From positions 1-64,000 of the forward strand of contig NZ_PBSH01000016.1 of the NCBI RefSeq assembly GCF_002726155.1: a DNA stretch of 64,000 bases, given 5' to 3'. The number at the start of each line of letters is the position of its first letter. Position 1 is the stretch's first letter. The DNA comes from Alcanivorax sp. Its GTDB lineage: Bacteria > Pseudomonadota > Gammaproteobacteria > Pseudomonadales > Alcanivoracaceae. This document shows positions 52,190 to 61,722 of the stretch, one piece after another. The notes under the pieces were generated by a model, which saw only the letters and a program-made list of their open reading frames with translations, searched no databases and was not told the origin of the DNA. A program made the translations under genes and the position numbers.

Positions 52190-53200
52190 ATGCGTTTTAT
52201 TGGATTGTTGGCCGTGTTGTTGGGATGGAGCCTGCTGGCCCAGGCAGAATCGCTGGATACAGTGCAGGTGCCGGTGGATGGCCGTGGCGACGCGCAGCGG
52301 CAGGACGCGTTGGCTGAGGGCCTGGAGCAGATGCTGGTGCGTCTGAGCGGGCAGCGGGATGTACTCAATGAGGCGGTGGCTAGTGAAGCCGCTTCACGGC
52401 TGGATCGCTGGGTGACCCGCTACGATTACAACACGCTGGATGATGGCAGCAGTGCCTTGCAGGCCCGTTATGACGTGAATGGCCTAATGGCCTTCATGGC
52501 GGAGCAGGGCGCATCGGTGTGGGGGATGCCTCGGCCCAGGGTGCTGCTCTGGCTGGTGGAGCAGGGCGCAGGCCGCGGCGAGATGGTGGTGGACGGTCAC
52601 CCGCTTTATGCGCAGTTGGTTGCGCAAGCCCAGCGACGTGGCCTGACCCTCGTCATCCCGAAGTGGGATAGCGAGGATCTGGGGCGTTTGAACGTGGCAG
52701 ACATCCGTGGCCGTTTCGATCAGCAATTGCGTGACGCCTCCAGCCGCTACCCCCATGAGCTGATTGCTGCTGCGGTGCTGTATCAGGGTGAGCCGGCCAC
52801 GGTGAGCTGGCGAGTCCTGAAAGACAAAAGCACTCTGGAAGACGGCCGGGAGAAAACGGAGAACGACGAAGAGGCCGTGACTGCGTTGATCGACCGTGTC
52901 ACCGACCAGCTGGCCGCCCGCTATGCGGTGAAAGGCGCAGTAAGCGATTTGCGCACCCTGCTGGTGGTGGATCAGGTCGACCAGCTGCAGGACTGGTTTA
53001 CGTTACAACAATTTCTGGCGGGCCTGAGCGGGATGCGTCGAGCCTCACTGGTACAGGCCTCAGGTACTACGCTGACCTTTGGGCTGGATTTCAGTGCCAG
53101 TGACGAGCAGCTGCGCAACCTGCTGGAGCTGTCTCCCCAATTGCGCGCCTGCCCGGATCCGGCGGTGGCCGGGCCCCAATGGCATTACTGCTGGCGTTGA
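52190..53200 (+). CDS. DUF2066 exported protein
   Basis: A 336-residue protein with a signal peptide (residues 1-19, ending AQA) and the DUF2066 domain: VDGRGDAQRQDALAEGLEQML near 26, RYDVNGLMAFMAEQGASVWG near 95 and RPRVLLWLVEQ near 117. The family is found next to purM and hda in many gammaproteobacteria and has no known function. It ends 4 nt before hda. Confidence 0.87.
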   Translation: MRFIGLLAVLLGWSLLAQAESLDTVQVPVDGRGDAQRQDALAEGLEQMLVRLSGQRDVLNEAVASEAASRLDRWVTRYDYNTLDDGSSALQARYDVNGLMAFMAEQGASVWGMPRPRVLLWLVEQGAGRGEMVVDGHPLYAQLVAQAQRRGLTLVIPKWDSEDLGRLNVADIRGRFDQQLRDASSRYPHELIAAAVLYQGEPATVSWRVLKDKSTLEDGREKTENDEEAVTALIDRVTDQLAARYAVKGAVSDLRTLLVVDQVDQLQDWFTLQQFLAGLSGMRRASLVQASGTTLTFGLDFSASDEQLRNLLELSPQLRACPDPAVAGPQWHYCWR

Positions 53201-53204
53201 TCCG

Positions 53205-53894
53205 ATGAGTGCGCAACTTCCCCTGGCCCTGCAGCTTCGCGAGGGCAATGCCCTGGATAATTTCCACGCGGGCCCCAATGGCGCAGCCGTTGCCGGGCTG
53301 CATGAGGCTGTGGAAGGCGTCGACCGACAAGCCTTTTTCTGGGCCGGTGACGGGCAGGGCAAAAGCCATTTGCTGGAAGGGGCCGTACGTCTGGCTCAGC
53401 ACAATGGTCTGGATGCCTGCCTGCTGCCTGCCAGTGAAATCATCCCGCTGGTCCCTGACGTGCTGGAATCCATGGAACAGTTCGGATTGCTGGCCATTGA
53501 TGATTGCCAGTTATTTGCCGGTCTGCCTGCCTGGGAAGAAGCCCTCTTTCACCTTTATAACCGGCTGATGTCGTTGGGCGGACGATTACTGGTCACCGCC
53601 AATGCGTCGCCGGGAGCCATGGGCTTGATGCTGCCTGATCTGGCTACCCGTCTGGCGGCGGGGCCGGTCTACCGGCTGATGTCGCTGGAAGACGAGGATT
53701 TACAGGCGCTATTACAGGAAAGAGCCAGGGCTCGGGGCTTGCGGCTGGAGCCTGAAGTAGCCCATTACATCGTACTGCGCAGTGAACGTTCCGCTGGCGC
53801 CTTGATGGAATTATTGAGCGATCTGGACCGTCTGGCCCTGGCGCAACAACGCTCTGTCACGATTCCCTTTGTCAAGGATGCGCTGGGGTGGTAA
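53205..53894 (+). CDS. hda: DnaA regulatory inactivator Hda
   Basis: A 229-residue AAA+ protein similar to DnaA domain III. QLPLALQLREGNALDNF at the N-terminus includes the clamp-binding QLPLAL motif, and WAGDGQGKSHLLEGAV is the Walker A. LLAIDDCQLF is the Walker B. It stimulates DnaA-ATP hydrolysis at the loaded clamp to prevent over-initiation. ATG 53205 is used because upstream codons in this frame lie inside the previous gene. Confidence 0.93.
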   Translation: MSAQLPLALQLREGNALDNFHAGPNGAAVAGLHEAVEGVDRQAFFWAGDGQGKSHLLEGAVRLAQHNGLDACLLPASEIIPLVPDVLESMEQFGLLAIDDCQLFAGLPAWEEALFHLYNRLMSLGGRLLVTANASPGAMGLMLPDLATRLAAGPVYRLMSLEDEDLQALLQERARARGLRLEPEVAHYIVLRSERSAGALMELLSDLDRLALAQQRSVTIPFVKDALGW

Positions 53895-54079
53895 AAATGG
53901 GCGCTTAACGAATAAACAACAGTTCGCTACCTGAATTGGCGATATATTGCGCTTAATTACATTGGGTTACACATGCGTGGGCGCTTGGCTGGCGACACGA
54001 TTCCTCTATTTGTATACCCGCAAGCGCAAGAACCACATTAGAACAATAACGCCAGGCAAAAAGCCTGCAGGAGAACAAA

Positions 54080-57000
54080 ATGCGCCACTTTGGGCTACAG
54101 CAGTGCCTTGCTGGTTGCGCCTTGATTGTTGCGGCCACCTCCCATGCAACCGTCTATGAAATCAATAACACCAGTGATGCAGTGGTTACTGTCGTGGCCG
54201 TGGATGGCGATGACACTGATGGCGTTTGGGATAAAACCACCCACTGGGAGGTGACGACCAGCAACGCCGGTGGTACCTGCACGTTGCGAGAAGCCCTTTA
54301 TGCCAGCAATTACCGTATTGCCGTGGGGGCCTGTGAGGCCGGTGGCGCCAGCGATACCATCAAACTTCAGGAAGGCAAGGTTTACACCCTGACCGAGGGT
54401 GAGTTGCCCGTTGGCAATGGCGAGCAAATCAAATTCACTGAAGACACGTCGGTGGACCCGGCCGTGACAACAGCCGACATAGAGCCCTTGGGCAACCAGG
54501 TCCAGTTTGACCTAATCCTCGATGCTTTCGAGGAACCTGAAGGCAAAACCCTGCCGGTGATCACCGCGGCAGGTAATTCCCGATTGATTCATGTCTACGA
54601 TGGCGGCGCCATGTCGCTGACCAATCTTGAACTGACCGATGGTAATGCGGGTGCCGACAACGGTGGCCTGATTTATGCCATGGGGCCGGTTATTATCGCG
54701 GCGAACGTGTCCATGAATCAGGGCATGGCAACGAACGGCGGGGCCATGTATCTGGAGGAAGGCTCCGGCGTTGCCTTCAGCGTCGGCGGGCGCTTTGAAA
54801 ACAATGTGGCCACCGGTGTGGGCGCGGTCATTGCCACCTCGGATACCTTTAATGGTTCGATTATTGGCTACGATTTTTATATGGCCGATAACGAAGCGGG
54901 AGCGGGCGCCGCCGATGCCGGCATTATCCACATGGACGGGGACCCGGATGCCACTGTGACGCTGGAATTGGCCAACGGCATGGTGGTCAATAATACCGGT
55001 GGCGTGCTTAACGTGGTCTCCACGGATCACGTGGCGGTGGTGGCCAACATGACTATCGCCTTCAATGATGGGGTCGCTCTCACGTTGGCGCAAACCCAGT
55101 TTGATGACCCTGCCGATGCGACAACGCGCGATATAATTCTGCATAGCGTCATGGTGGGTAACAGTGTTGGTGCTTGCGCTGGCCCGGTGCTGGACGGCAC
55201 CGCCAGCCCGGCAGATGCGGCAGCGCGCCTGCTGTTCACCATTACCGATGATGCTAATTGCCCGGAGCCTGAAGAGCAGACCCTGGGCACGCCCGTGACC
55301 AATAACCCTAATACCGCGCAAGCGGATATTTTCCTTGGCATGGATCGCGTGCCTTGCGCCGGTACTGGCGCTGGTGGTTGCACACTGATGACTGCCGAAG
55401 AGATCGGTGGACCTTACCCGGGCTTGCTGCCCAACCCGACCCCTGCAGCGTTGGCGGGTGATCCCATGGCGCCCAGTCTGTTTGATCGCGCCAGCCCGGA
55501 AACCGCTACGGTGGACCAGTGTGAATCAACCGATAACCGCGGTAACTCACGCGGTGGACCGGCGGGTCGTTGTGATGTGGGGGCGGTGGAATTTCTGCGG
55601 GCGCGAGCACAACCGGATGAAGTCGATCTGATCAGTGGCCAGTCAGTACTGGCGGATGTGCTGGAAAACGACCGCAATGATACCGAAGTGGACTGTGGTC
55701 TACTGGAAGACGTAGTGGTAGCCGAAGGGGTGTGCAATATCGGTGAGACCGATTGCATTGCTGACGCGATCCAGGATCGCTGTCTGGTAGTGGTCGCTCA
55801 GCCCAGTCGAGGCTCGGCTCGAGTGGAGATCGATGCCGATGGCTATCCTCGCATCCGTTACACGTCGGGCTCGTCTTTCCACGGTGTGGACCAGTTGCGC
55901 TACGAGGTGGACAAGGACGCCTTTTTCGGTGGCACGGACCTGGGCCAGAACCAGAGTGAAATCACTAACCTGGTGGCTGAACCCGCCAGCGGCTTAACCG
56001 AAAAAAAGAGCATTGGCGCCCAAGGCGGTATGATGCTTGCTCTTCTGGCTCTGGTTGGGCTGGTTCGTCGCTATCGCTTGTCGCCAAAGAGGGCGTTGGC
56101 TCTGGTTTCTGCTTTACTTAGCGGTCCTGCGTTGGCGGTAGATATCGAGGTGAACTCTCTCGTCGATCAATTTCCGCCCATCACCAACGATGGAAAATGC
56201 ACGTTACGCGAAGCGCTGGAAAATGCTGGCGGCTCGGGCAGCCCGGATTGCGCCTATGGCGGCAACTCGTCTGACCGGATTCTTATTCCTGCTGGCGAGA
56301 TTCACCTGGCAACAACCCTGATTATTGAGGGTGGCAGTGTGGAGTTGGTGGGCAAGGGGGTGCGCGACGTGGACCCTGCTGATGATGAAGAGACGCAGAC
56401 ACGCATTATCGGCAATGGCACGGAACGTCTTTTCGAAGTGGAGCCGCCGAACCCGAGTTCAGGACACCCTGGTGTCACGTTCCGCTATCTGACGCTGGAA
56501 GACGGGGTGGCGACCGGTAGCGGTGAGACCGGCAGCGGCGCGGTGATCACCACCGGTGGCTCGGTGATTTTTGATCGTGTGGTGATTACCAATAACCATG
56601 CGGATGCTTCTGCGGGGGTGGCTTATGTGCGCTCCAATGCGGGTAATGAAAAGCTGGTGACGTTCAATCGAGCCTATGTTTACAACAACACTGCCGGGGT
56701 GGCCGGTGGTGTGATCTCTACCACCACGCAGAACAATGACAACGTGAAAGTGGCACTGATTGACAGTACCTTTGAGGGTAATACCAGTGTCACCAAAGGC
56801 GGTGTGCTGGATGCCAATATCAATGCCGGTTCCGTGACAGTCTCCAACAGCACTTTTGTCGATAACATGTCGCCCCAGGGCGCGGCGCTGGATCTGACCA
56901 ATATCGTGGTGGGTGCCACCATCATGAACAGTACCTTCATGAATAATACTGGCGGTGGTTTGGGCATTGATCTCGGAGATGCCCCTTCAGAAATCCAGAT

Positions 57001-58378
57001 GGCCAACAGCATTTACTTCGACAGTGGGGCAGCGTGCACCAGTGGTGCCACTGTATTGCACGAAAGCCACTACAACGCTTTTTCCGATGCTGCCTGTGCA
57101 GCAACAACAGAAAGCAATAACCAGACATCATTGGGAAGCGCCGACCTGGATAGCACGTTGAGTGGGGAAGACGGAGTGGCGGATGATTACACGCCACCAT
57201 TTCTGTCCATGAGTGACCCGGAAAACGACGCCATCCTGGTGGACAAGGGCAATGATGAAGCCCTGGTCAGCGGCACTGGAACGCCTCTGCGTTGCCGTTC
57301 CGTGGATTTGCGTGGCATTTCCCGGACGTCCGGCGGTCGTTGTGATCTGGGTGCCTTCGAGTACCAGAAAATCACCGCCGGCGACGATGAAGGCACCAAT
57401 AAGAACCGTCCGGGTCGCCAGGTGGCGGTGGATATTCTGGATAATGATCTGGCCAGTGATGGGGCCGAGATTGTCTATCTGGATGACGTGGACCCCAGCC
57501 TGTTTCTGGATAATGTTTTCGCCTTTGAACACGCGGAACCAAATAGCGCGGACCCTGTGGAATATGTCGGTACCGGCGATCTCTATCAGCAAGATATGAG
57601 TGAACGCACACGTTTTGAATTGATTAACCCAGCCAATCCCGATGCGGACGGTGCAATCATCGATTTCGTCTGGCTTTACTATAATCCGGACCGAGACGGT
57701 TACGATTTGCGCTGTGGCGAGCCCATTTCCCAGAAAGTTATTGATGCGAACCCGGACCTGCTGGAAGACGGGGATGTGGCCGATGAATGTGTGGTGCTCT
57801 TTACTCCCCCGACCACAGCGGGTTTTGAGACCAATGTATGTCAAAGCACCGACGATAATCCGTTGAAAATGGCGTTCCTGTATACCTTCACAGATAGCAA
57901 TAATGTATCGGTGAATACGAACGATGCAGCGACAGTGGTGATGACAATAAACGACAAGGCACCTGCTCTGGACAACCAGTCGAAAATGAACCAGCCGGGG
58001 GCAACGGTGAGGTTCAACCTGACCGCATCAGATCCGGATGACCCGGACGCGGAAATTGATTGGAGCAATTACGATATTTCTGTCAGTCAGGCGCCGAGCT
58101 TTGCGAAGAAAGATGAAAACGGCAATGTGGTGGGCGCCGGTTTATTTATCGACAATGACAACGGCATCGTCACCTATATTCCGCAGAGCAATTACAACAC
58201 CTTCAAGGATGTTTTCACCCTGACGGTTGAAGACACCAACTGTGGCACCGTTTCGCAGCAGGCCACCTTTACGGTTTCCTATCCCAACAATGAAACTTCT
58301 GCCGGGTCAGGGGGCAGTATTGGCTGGGCGATGTTGGGCGGGCTAATCCTTTTGCTGCGTCGCCGAGTGGCGGCGTAG
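54080..58378 (+). CDS. Double CSLREA-type exported protein, apparent fusion of two surface proteins
   Basis: A 1432-residue protein. The signal peptide is residues 1-23. Module 1 has CTLREAL near residue 66, beta-helix-like turns, and near residue 646 a GAQGGMMLALLALVGLVRRYR segment that looks like a C-terminal GlyGly-CTERM sorting tail. It runs straight into ALALVSALLSGPALAVDIE (672-690), which looks like a second signal peptide, then module 2 with a second CTLREAL (about 707) and a terminal GGSIGWAMLGGLILLLRRR (1411-1429). The frame is continuous with no stop between. AGGAGA precedes ATG 54080. Likely surface-exposed; function unknown. Confidence 0.82.
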   Translation: MRHFGLQQCLAGCALIVAATSHATVYEINNTSDAVVTVVAVDGDDTDGVWDKTTHWEVTTSNAGGTCTLREALYASNYRIAVGACEAGGASDTIKLQEGKVYTLTEGELPVGNGEQIKFTEDTSVDPAVTTADIEPLGNQVQFDLILDAFEEPEGKTLPVITAAGNSRLIHVYDGGAMSLTNLELTDGNAGADNGGLIYAMGPVIIAANVSMNQGMATNGGAMYLEEGSGVAFSVGGRFENNVATGVGAVIATSDTFNGSIIGYDFYMADNEAGAGAADAGIIHMDGDPDATVTLELANGMVVNNTGGVLNVVSTDHVAVVANMTIAFNDGVALTLAQTQFDDPADATTRDIILHSVMVGNSVGACAGPVLDGTASPADAAARLLFTITDDANCPEPEEQTLGTPVTNNPNTAQADIFLGMDRVPCAGTGAGGCTLMTAEEIGGPYPGLLPNPTPAALAGDPMAPSLFDRASPETATVDQCESTDNRGNSRGGPAGRCDVGAVEFLRARAQPDEVDLISGQSVLADVLENDRNDTEVDCGLLEDVVVAEGVCNIGETDCIADAIQDRCLVVVAQPSRGSARVEIDADGYPRIRYTSGSSFHGVDQLRYEVDKDAFFGGTDLGQNQSEITNLVAEPASGLTEKKSIGAQGGMMLALLALVGLVRRYRLSPKRALALVSALLSGPALAVDIEVNSLVDQFPPITNDGKCTLREALENAGGSGSPDCAYGGNSSDRILIPAGEIHLATTLIIEGGSVELVGKGVRDVDPADDEETQTRIIGNGTERLFEVEPPNPSSGHPGVTFRYLTLEDGVATGSGETGSGAVITTGGSVIFDRVVITNNHADASAGVAYVRSNAGNEKLVTFNRAYVYNNTAGVAGGVISTTTQNNDNVKVALIDSTFEGNTSVTKGGVLDANINAGSVTVSNSTFVDNMSPQGAALDLTNIVVGATIMNSTFMNNTGGGLGIDLGDAPSEIQMANSIYFDSGAACTSGATVLHESHYNAFSDAACAATTESNNQTSLGSADLDSTLSGEDGVADDYTPPFLSMSDPENDAILVDKGNDEALVSGTGTPLRCRSVDLRGISRTSGGRCDLGAFEYQKITAGDDEGTNKNRPGRQVAVDILDNDLASDGAEIVYLDDVDPSLFLDNVFAFEHAEPNSADPVEYVGTGDLYQQDMSERTRFELINPANPDADGAIIDFVWLYYNPDRDGYDLRCGEPISQKVIDANPDLLEDGDVADECVVLFTPPTTAGFETNVCQSTDDNPLKMAFLYTFTDSNNVSVNTNDAATVVMTINDKAPALDNQSKMNQPGATVRFNLTASDPDDPDAEIDWSNYDISVSQAPSFAKKDENGNVVGAGLFIDNDNGIVTYIPQSNYNTFKDVFTLTVEDTNCGTVSQQATFTVSYPNNETSAGSGGSIGWAMLGGLILLLRRRVAA

Positions 58379-58633
58379 CACCCGCCGCAGGGTTTCCCAC
58401 ACCACTGCCCCGAAAAGCATGCTGGCCATCAGCAATACAAGCTTGGGAATGTCCACCAGGGTCCAGAACAGAATATCGATGCTGGTGGGTTCCAGGTTCT
58501 GAAAAACGATAATGATGGCTAAAATCGCCAATAGAATCTGTAGTGCCCCCATGGGGTGCGTGATCAGCCAGTGCCCGGATTTACGGCTGCCGCGGGCAAT
58601 CAGTGAGGTTTTTTTGCCGCTGTGGTCATCCAT
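58343..58633 (-). CDS. LapA-domain-like small membrane protein
   Basis: A 96-residue protein with two membrane helices (about residues 29-45 and 60-77) joined by NLEPTSIDILFWTLVDIP, which resembles the LapA (DUF1049) pattern, and basic ends. It may assist envelope or lipopolysaccharide assembly like LapA, but the match is short. AGGAGG lies 7 nt before ATG 58633. Its 3' end overlaps the convergent surface-protein gene by 36 nt. Confidence 0.75.
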   Translation of the reverse strand: MDDHSGKKTSLIARGSRKSGHWLITHPMGALQILLAILAIIIVFQNLEPTSIDILFWTLVDIPKLVLLMASMLFGAVVWETLRRVLRRHSATQQKD

Positions 58634-58726
58634 GATCTTCCTCCTTGCTGTGTTTCGACTCTAGTCCAACTCGTGCTTGTCTCGTTACCTCCCTATACTC
58701 TCTCTAACAGTAGAAAGGAGAGGTGA

Positions 58727-60124
58727 ATGGATATCAGTGCCGGTTGGGATCTTGTGGTGATTGGTAGTGGCCCTGCGGGTGAAGCGGCGGCGATGCAGGC
58801 GGCCAAAAAAGATCTAAAGGTGGCGATCGTGGAGGATCAGTCGTCGTTGGGCGGGAACTGCACCCACTGGGGCACGATTCCCTCCAAGGCGTTGCGGCAT
58901 CAGGTGCGCCAGGTGATTCGTACCCAGCGGAATCCCTTGCTACGCGGCATCATCAAGCCCCGCGAAATCCGCTGGCAGGATCTGATTGCCCGCACCCGCG
59001 AGGTAATAGACTCTCAGGTGCAGGTTCGAACGGACTTTTATGTCCGTAACCGGGTTACCGTGTTCGGGGGGCGTGGTGAGATTCTGTCACCGCAAGAAGT
59101 GCGGGTCGATGACCATGCAGGCCGCCAGCACTTGCTGAAAACCCGCAATATTCTGGTTGCTACGGGGTCTCGTCCCTACCACCCGGATGACGTGGACTTC
59201 TCTCATCCACGTATCTACGACTCGGATACCATCCTGACCATGGATCATACGCCGCGGCATATCCTTGTTTACGGCGCCGGGGTCATCGGCTCGGAGTATG
59301 CCTGTATCTTCACCGGGCTCGGCATCCGGGTGGATCTGGTGAACTCCCGTGAGCACTTACTGGATTTTCTGGATACGGAGATTTCCGATGCGCTCAGCTA
59401 TCACCTGCGTGAGCAGGGCTGCACCATTCGCCAGGGGGAACACTACAAACGGGTGACGGCGGATGACGAGGGTGTAACGCTGGAGCTGGAATCCGGCAAG
59501 AAACTGCGCGCGGATGCCTTGTTATGGTGTAACGGCCGTTCCGGGAACACCCAGAATATTGGCCTGGAAAACGTGGGCGTTGAAGCCAACAGTCGTGGGC
59601 AGCTCAAGGTCAATGAGCGCTATCAGACTGAGATGGACACGCTCTATGCCGTCGGTGATGTGGTGGGGTGGCCATCACTGGCTAGTGCCTCCTACGACCA
59701 GGGGCGCTTTTGTGCGGCTGCCATTGCTGGTGACGAAGTGCGCCAGGTCACGGATGTGCCCACGGGAATTTACACCATTCCTGGTATCAGTAGCGTTGGG
59801 CGAACCGAGCAGGAATTGACCGAAGCCAAGGTGCCCTATGATGTGGGACAAGCTTTCTTCAAAAACCTGGCCCGGGCGCAAATTACCGGCGAGCGGGTGG
59901 GCATGCTGAAAATTCTGTTTCATCGCGAAACATTGGCGGTGTTAGGTATTCACTGTTTCGGCTACCAGGCCATGGAAATCGTCCATGTGGGCCAGGCGAT
60001 CATGCGTCAACCGGGTGAAAACAACACGCTGGAGTACTTTATTGATACCACCTTCAACTATCCAACCATGGCGGAGGCGTATCGAGTGGCGGCGATCAAT
60101 GGGCTGAACCGGATCAAGCGGTGA
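58727..60124 (+). CDS. sthA: Soluble pyridine nucleotide transhydrogenase
   Basis: A 465-residue flavoprotein of the disulfide-reductase fold. It has [16 protein letters not shown] for FAD near residue 11 and [17 protein letters not shown] near 43, with Thr in place of the second redox Cys, typical for Sth[19 protein letters not shown] near 180 binds the nicotinamide nucleotide. It transfers hydride between NADPH and NAD to balance the pools. Full length. AAAGGAGAGG precedes ATG 58727. Confidence 0.94.
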   Translation: MDISAGWDLVVIGSGPAGEAAAMQAAKKDLKVAIVEDQSSLGGNCTHWGTIPSKALRHQVRQVIRTQRNPLLRGIIKPREIRWQDLIARTREVIDSQVQVRTDFYVRNRVTVFGGRGEILSPQEVRVDDHAGRQHLLKTRNILVATGSRPYHPDDVDFSHPRIYDSDTILTMDHTPRHILVYGAGVIGSEYACIFTGLGIRVDLVNSREHLLDFLDTEISDALSYHLREQGCTIRQGEHYKRVTADDEGVTLELESGKKLRADALLWCNGRSGNTQNIGLENVGVEANSRGQLKVNERYQTEMDTLYAVGDVVGWPSLASASYDQGRFCAAAIAGDEVRQVTDVPTGIYTIPGISSVGRTEQELTEAKVPYDVGQAFFKNLARAQITGERVGMLKILFHRETLAVLGIHCFGYQAMEIVHVGQAIMRQPGENNTLEYFIDTTFNYPTMAEAYRVAAINGLNRIKR

Positions 60125-60177
60125 ATATGGTTGGCTGTGATAGTTAGCAGCTACGCGAGGAGGTCTTGGTTAGGTTT

Positions 60178-60280
60178 TAAACGGGAGAGGCCGCGACCAA
60201 GGTTTGGGCGCGGCCTCTCGTTTTGAAGAATAAGAGAATCCGGGTTGCGCAGCTTTCAATTGTCCACTAAAAACTGTCAA
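60178..60280. repeat. Terminator-containing repeat, copy B
   Basis: AAACGGGAGAGGCCGCG pairs with CGCGGCCTCTCGTTTT, followed by TTCAATTGTCCACTAAAAAC. This matches the copy at 32074 in stem, loop (CCAA-G-TTGGG) and downstream block. It lies between the convergent sthA and Smr genes. Confidence 0.78.
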
Positions 60281-60873
60281 CGGTTTCGATTGTTTTTCCC
60301 CGCTTCAATAAAGAACTCCCGATTGCGTTGGCGGGCCTGCCCGTTTTTGCGAACCAGCACCTGGGTTGCGCCGCTGCCGCCACGGTTGGCGGGTGTGCTG
60401 TGAAAGGCCAGTACCAGGTAGCTTTCTTCCAGCCAGTGCATCACGTAACTTTTCAGAAAGCCGGGCCGTTCGCTGTGCAGCCCCTTGCCGTGGCTGATTA
60501 GCACGGTGCGCATGCCATTGTTGTGGGCATTCTCCAGAAACTGCTGTACCAGGTTGCGGGCATCCATCAAGCGAACCCGGTGCAGGTCCAGCACATCCTG
60601 GGCCTCATATTTGCCCAGTCGCAGTTTTCGATATACCCCTTCCTGGACGCCATCCTTTTTCAGTCCGACGATATCCAGTGGCCCGACGGGGGGCACCTGT
60701 TCGGGAACGGTCAGTGGATTGCGGTCTTTGCGATCGTCCACGGCGGCGGCGCGACGCAATTGTTCACGGATAGAGGGTTCACGACGGGGCGTACGTTCCT
60801 GCACCCGGTTGTCCGGCTTTATCGGCGTAACATCCGCCATCTCCTGGCGAAACAGATCATCGTCGGAGGCCAT
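60277..60873 (-). CDS. Smr domain DNA endonuclease-like protein
   Basis: A 198-residue protein. After a charged N-terminal region the Smr domain starts near residue 85 with LDLHRVRLMDARNLVQQFL, then MRTVLISHGKGLHSE with the TGxG-like loop, and GGSGATQVLVRK at the end. Smr proteins nick or bind branched DNA, and some cut mRNA in stalled ribosomes; here the activity is open. ATG 60873 has GGAG 7 nt upstream. Divergent from the PilZ gene. Confidence 0.87.
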   Translation of the reverse strand: MASDDDLFRQEMADVTPIKPDNRVQERTPRREPSIREQLRRAAAVDDRKDRNPLTVPEQVPPVGPLDIVGLKKDGVQEGVYRKLRLGKYEAQDVLDLHRVRLMDARNLVQQFLENAHNNGMRTVLISHGKGLHSERPGFLKSYVMHWLEESYLVLAFHSTPANRGGSGATQVLVRKNGQARQRNREFFIEAGKNNRNR

Positions 60874-60963
60874 GGAACTGCTCCACAAAATTCATCTAAC
60901 TTGCATGGTACACAAAGCCGGCGGAGACTGGGAGTAACAGGCTCCCTGAGAAGGAAGGGTGTG

Positions 60964-61284
60964 ATGGAACGTCGACGATTCAGTCGGCCCAGGCTTCGCG
61001 TCAATGTGCGAGCGTGCGTCGATCAGCGGCCAATCGGCCATATTCTGAATATTACAGATCAGGGCGTTTGCCTGGCGGGCAAAGGCGTACCACCACAAAC
61101 CTTGCAAACGATGGTGCTGAAGTTGCCCTTCAATCTGTCCGGCCAGCGAGAGTTGCACGTGCATGCGGAACCGCTATGGCACAGCTATCTGGACAATGGC
61201 CATTGGCGAGGTGGGTTTCGTCTGGCAACGGACGAGCAGACCGCAACCCTGCTGTCGAAGCTGGTGAGCCGTTACGGGGAATAG
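60964..61284 (+). CDS. PilZ domain protein
   Basis: A 106-residue single-domain protein. MERRRFSRPRLRV supplies the RxxxR c-di-GMP motif, followed by ILNITDQGVCLAGKGV, a variant of the DxSxxG block (here D-Q-G). The rest is beta barrel with WRGGFRLA. It probably binds c-di-GMP and controls motility or adhesion, but the altered second motif leaves affinity uncertain. GGAAGG lies upstream of ATG 60964. Confidence 0.8.
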   Translation: MERRRFSRPRLRVNVRACVDQRPIGHILNITDQGVCLAGKGVPPQTLQTMVLKLPFNLSGQRELHVHAEPLWHSYLDNGHWRGGFRLATDEQTATLLSKLVSRYGE

Positions 61285-61406
61285 CGGGGGAGGAGCGATC
61301 AGCGGTTACTGCAAGGCCGGGAAGGCGTAGCAGTAACCGGGCTCTATCTCTTTTCGGCACCCCTCGAGAAACCGGTAATGCCCAAGGTGATCAGAAGGCG
61401 ATGTAA

Positions 61407-61565
61407 TCAGTAAGCCTGTGGACGTGAGCGGTCCCGGCTTTCCTCTCCTTTCTCATCATCATGTCTGTGACGCTTGGCGTCTCGCTTGCGGCGCTCACGC
61501 TCTGCACGCTTGTGTTCTTCTTCCCACTCATTCGGGTCGTAGTCATCAAATTGGCGACGACTCAT
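61407..61565 (-). CDS. Small highly charged protein, 52 residues
   Basis: A short frame starting MSRRQFDDYDPNEW, then EEEHKRAERERRKRDAKRH and an acidic/basic tail ending RPQAY. About two thirds of the residues are charged and the middle should form a single helix. A purine-rich site (AAAGAGAG) lies 8-15 nt before ATG. No Asp/Glu-Lys biased frame of this quality occurs by chance on the other strand. Function unknown; similar short charged proteins occur in related marine bacteria. Confidence 0.6.
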   Translation of the reverse strand: MSRRQFDDYDPNEWEEEHKRAERERRKRDAKRHRHDDEKGEESRDRSRPQAY

Positions 61566-61722
61566 GGTGCCACTCTCTTTCCAACGTTAAAGGATACTTG
61601 CCGTTTTGCAGGTGCCACGAATGCAACCTGTCATTGGATATATAGCACTAAAAAGTGGGGTGTAGAAGGGAAAAGGGGCACCATTTATCGGTACCCCGTC
61701 ATCATGGCGAACAAGGTGGGGA

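Noticed and set aside
58677..58699. TTGTCT and TATACT as a promoter of sthA
   Set aside because: The spacing is only 11 nt, too short for a standard promoter.
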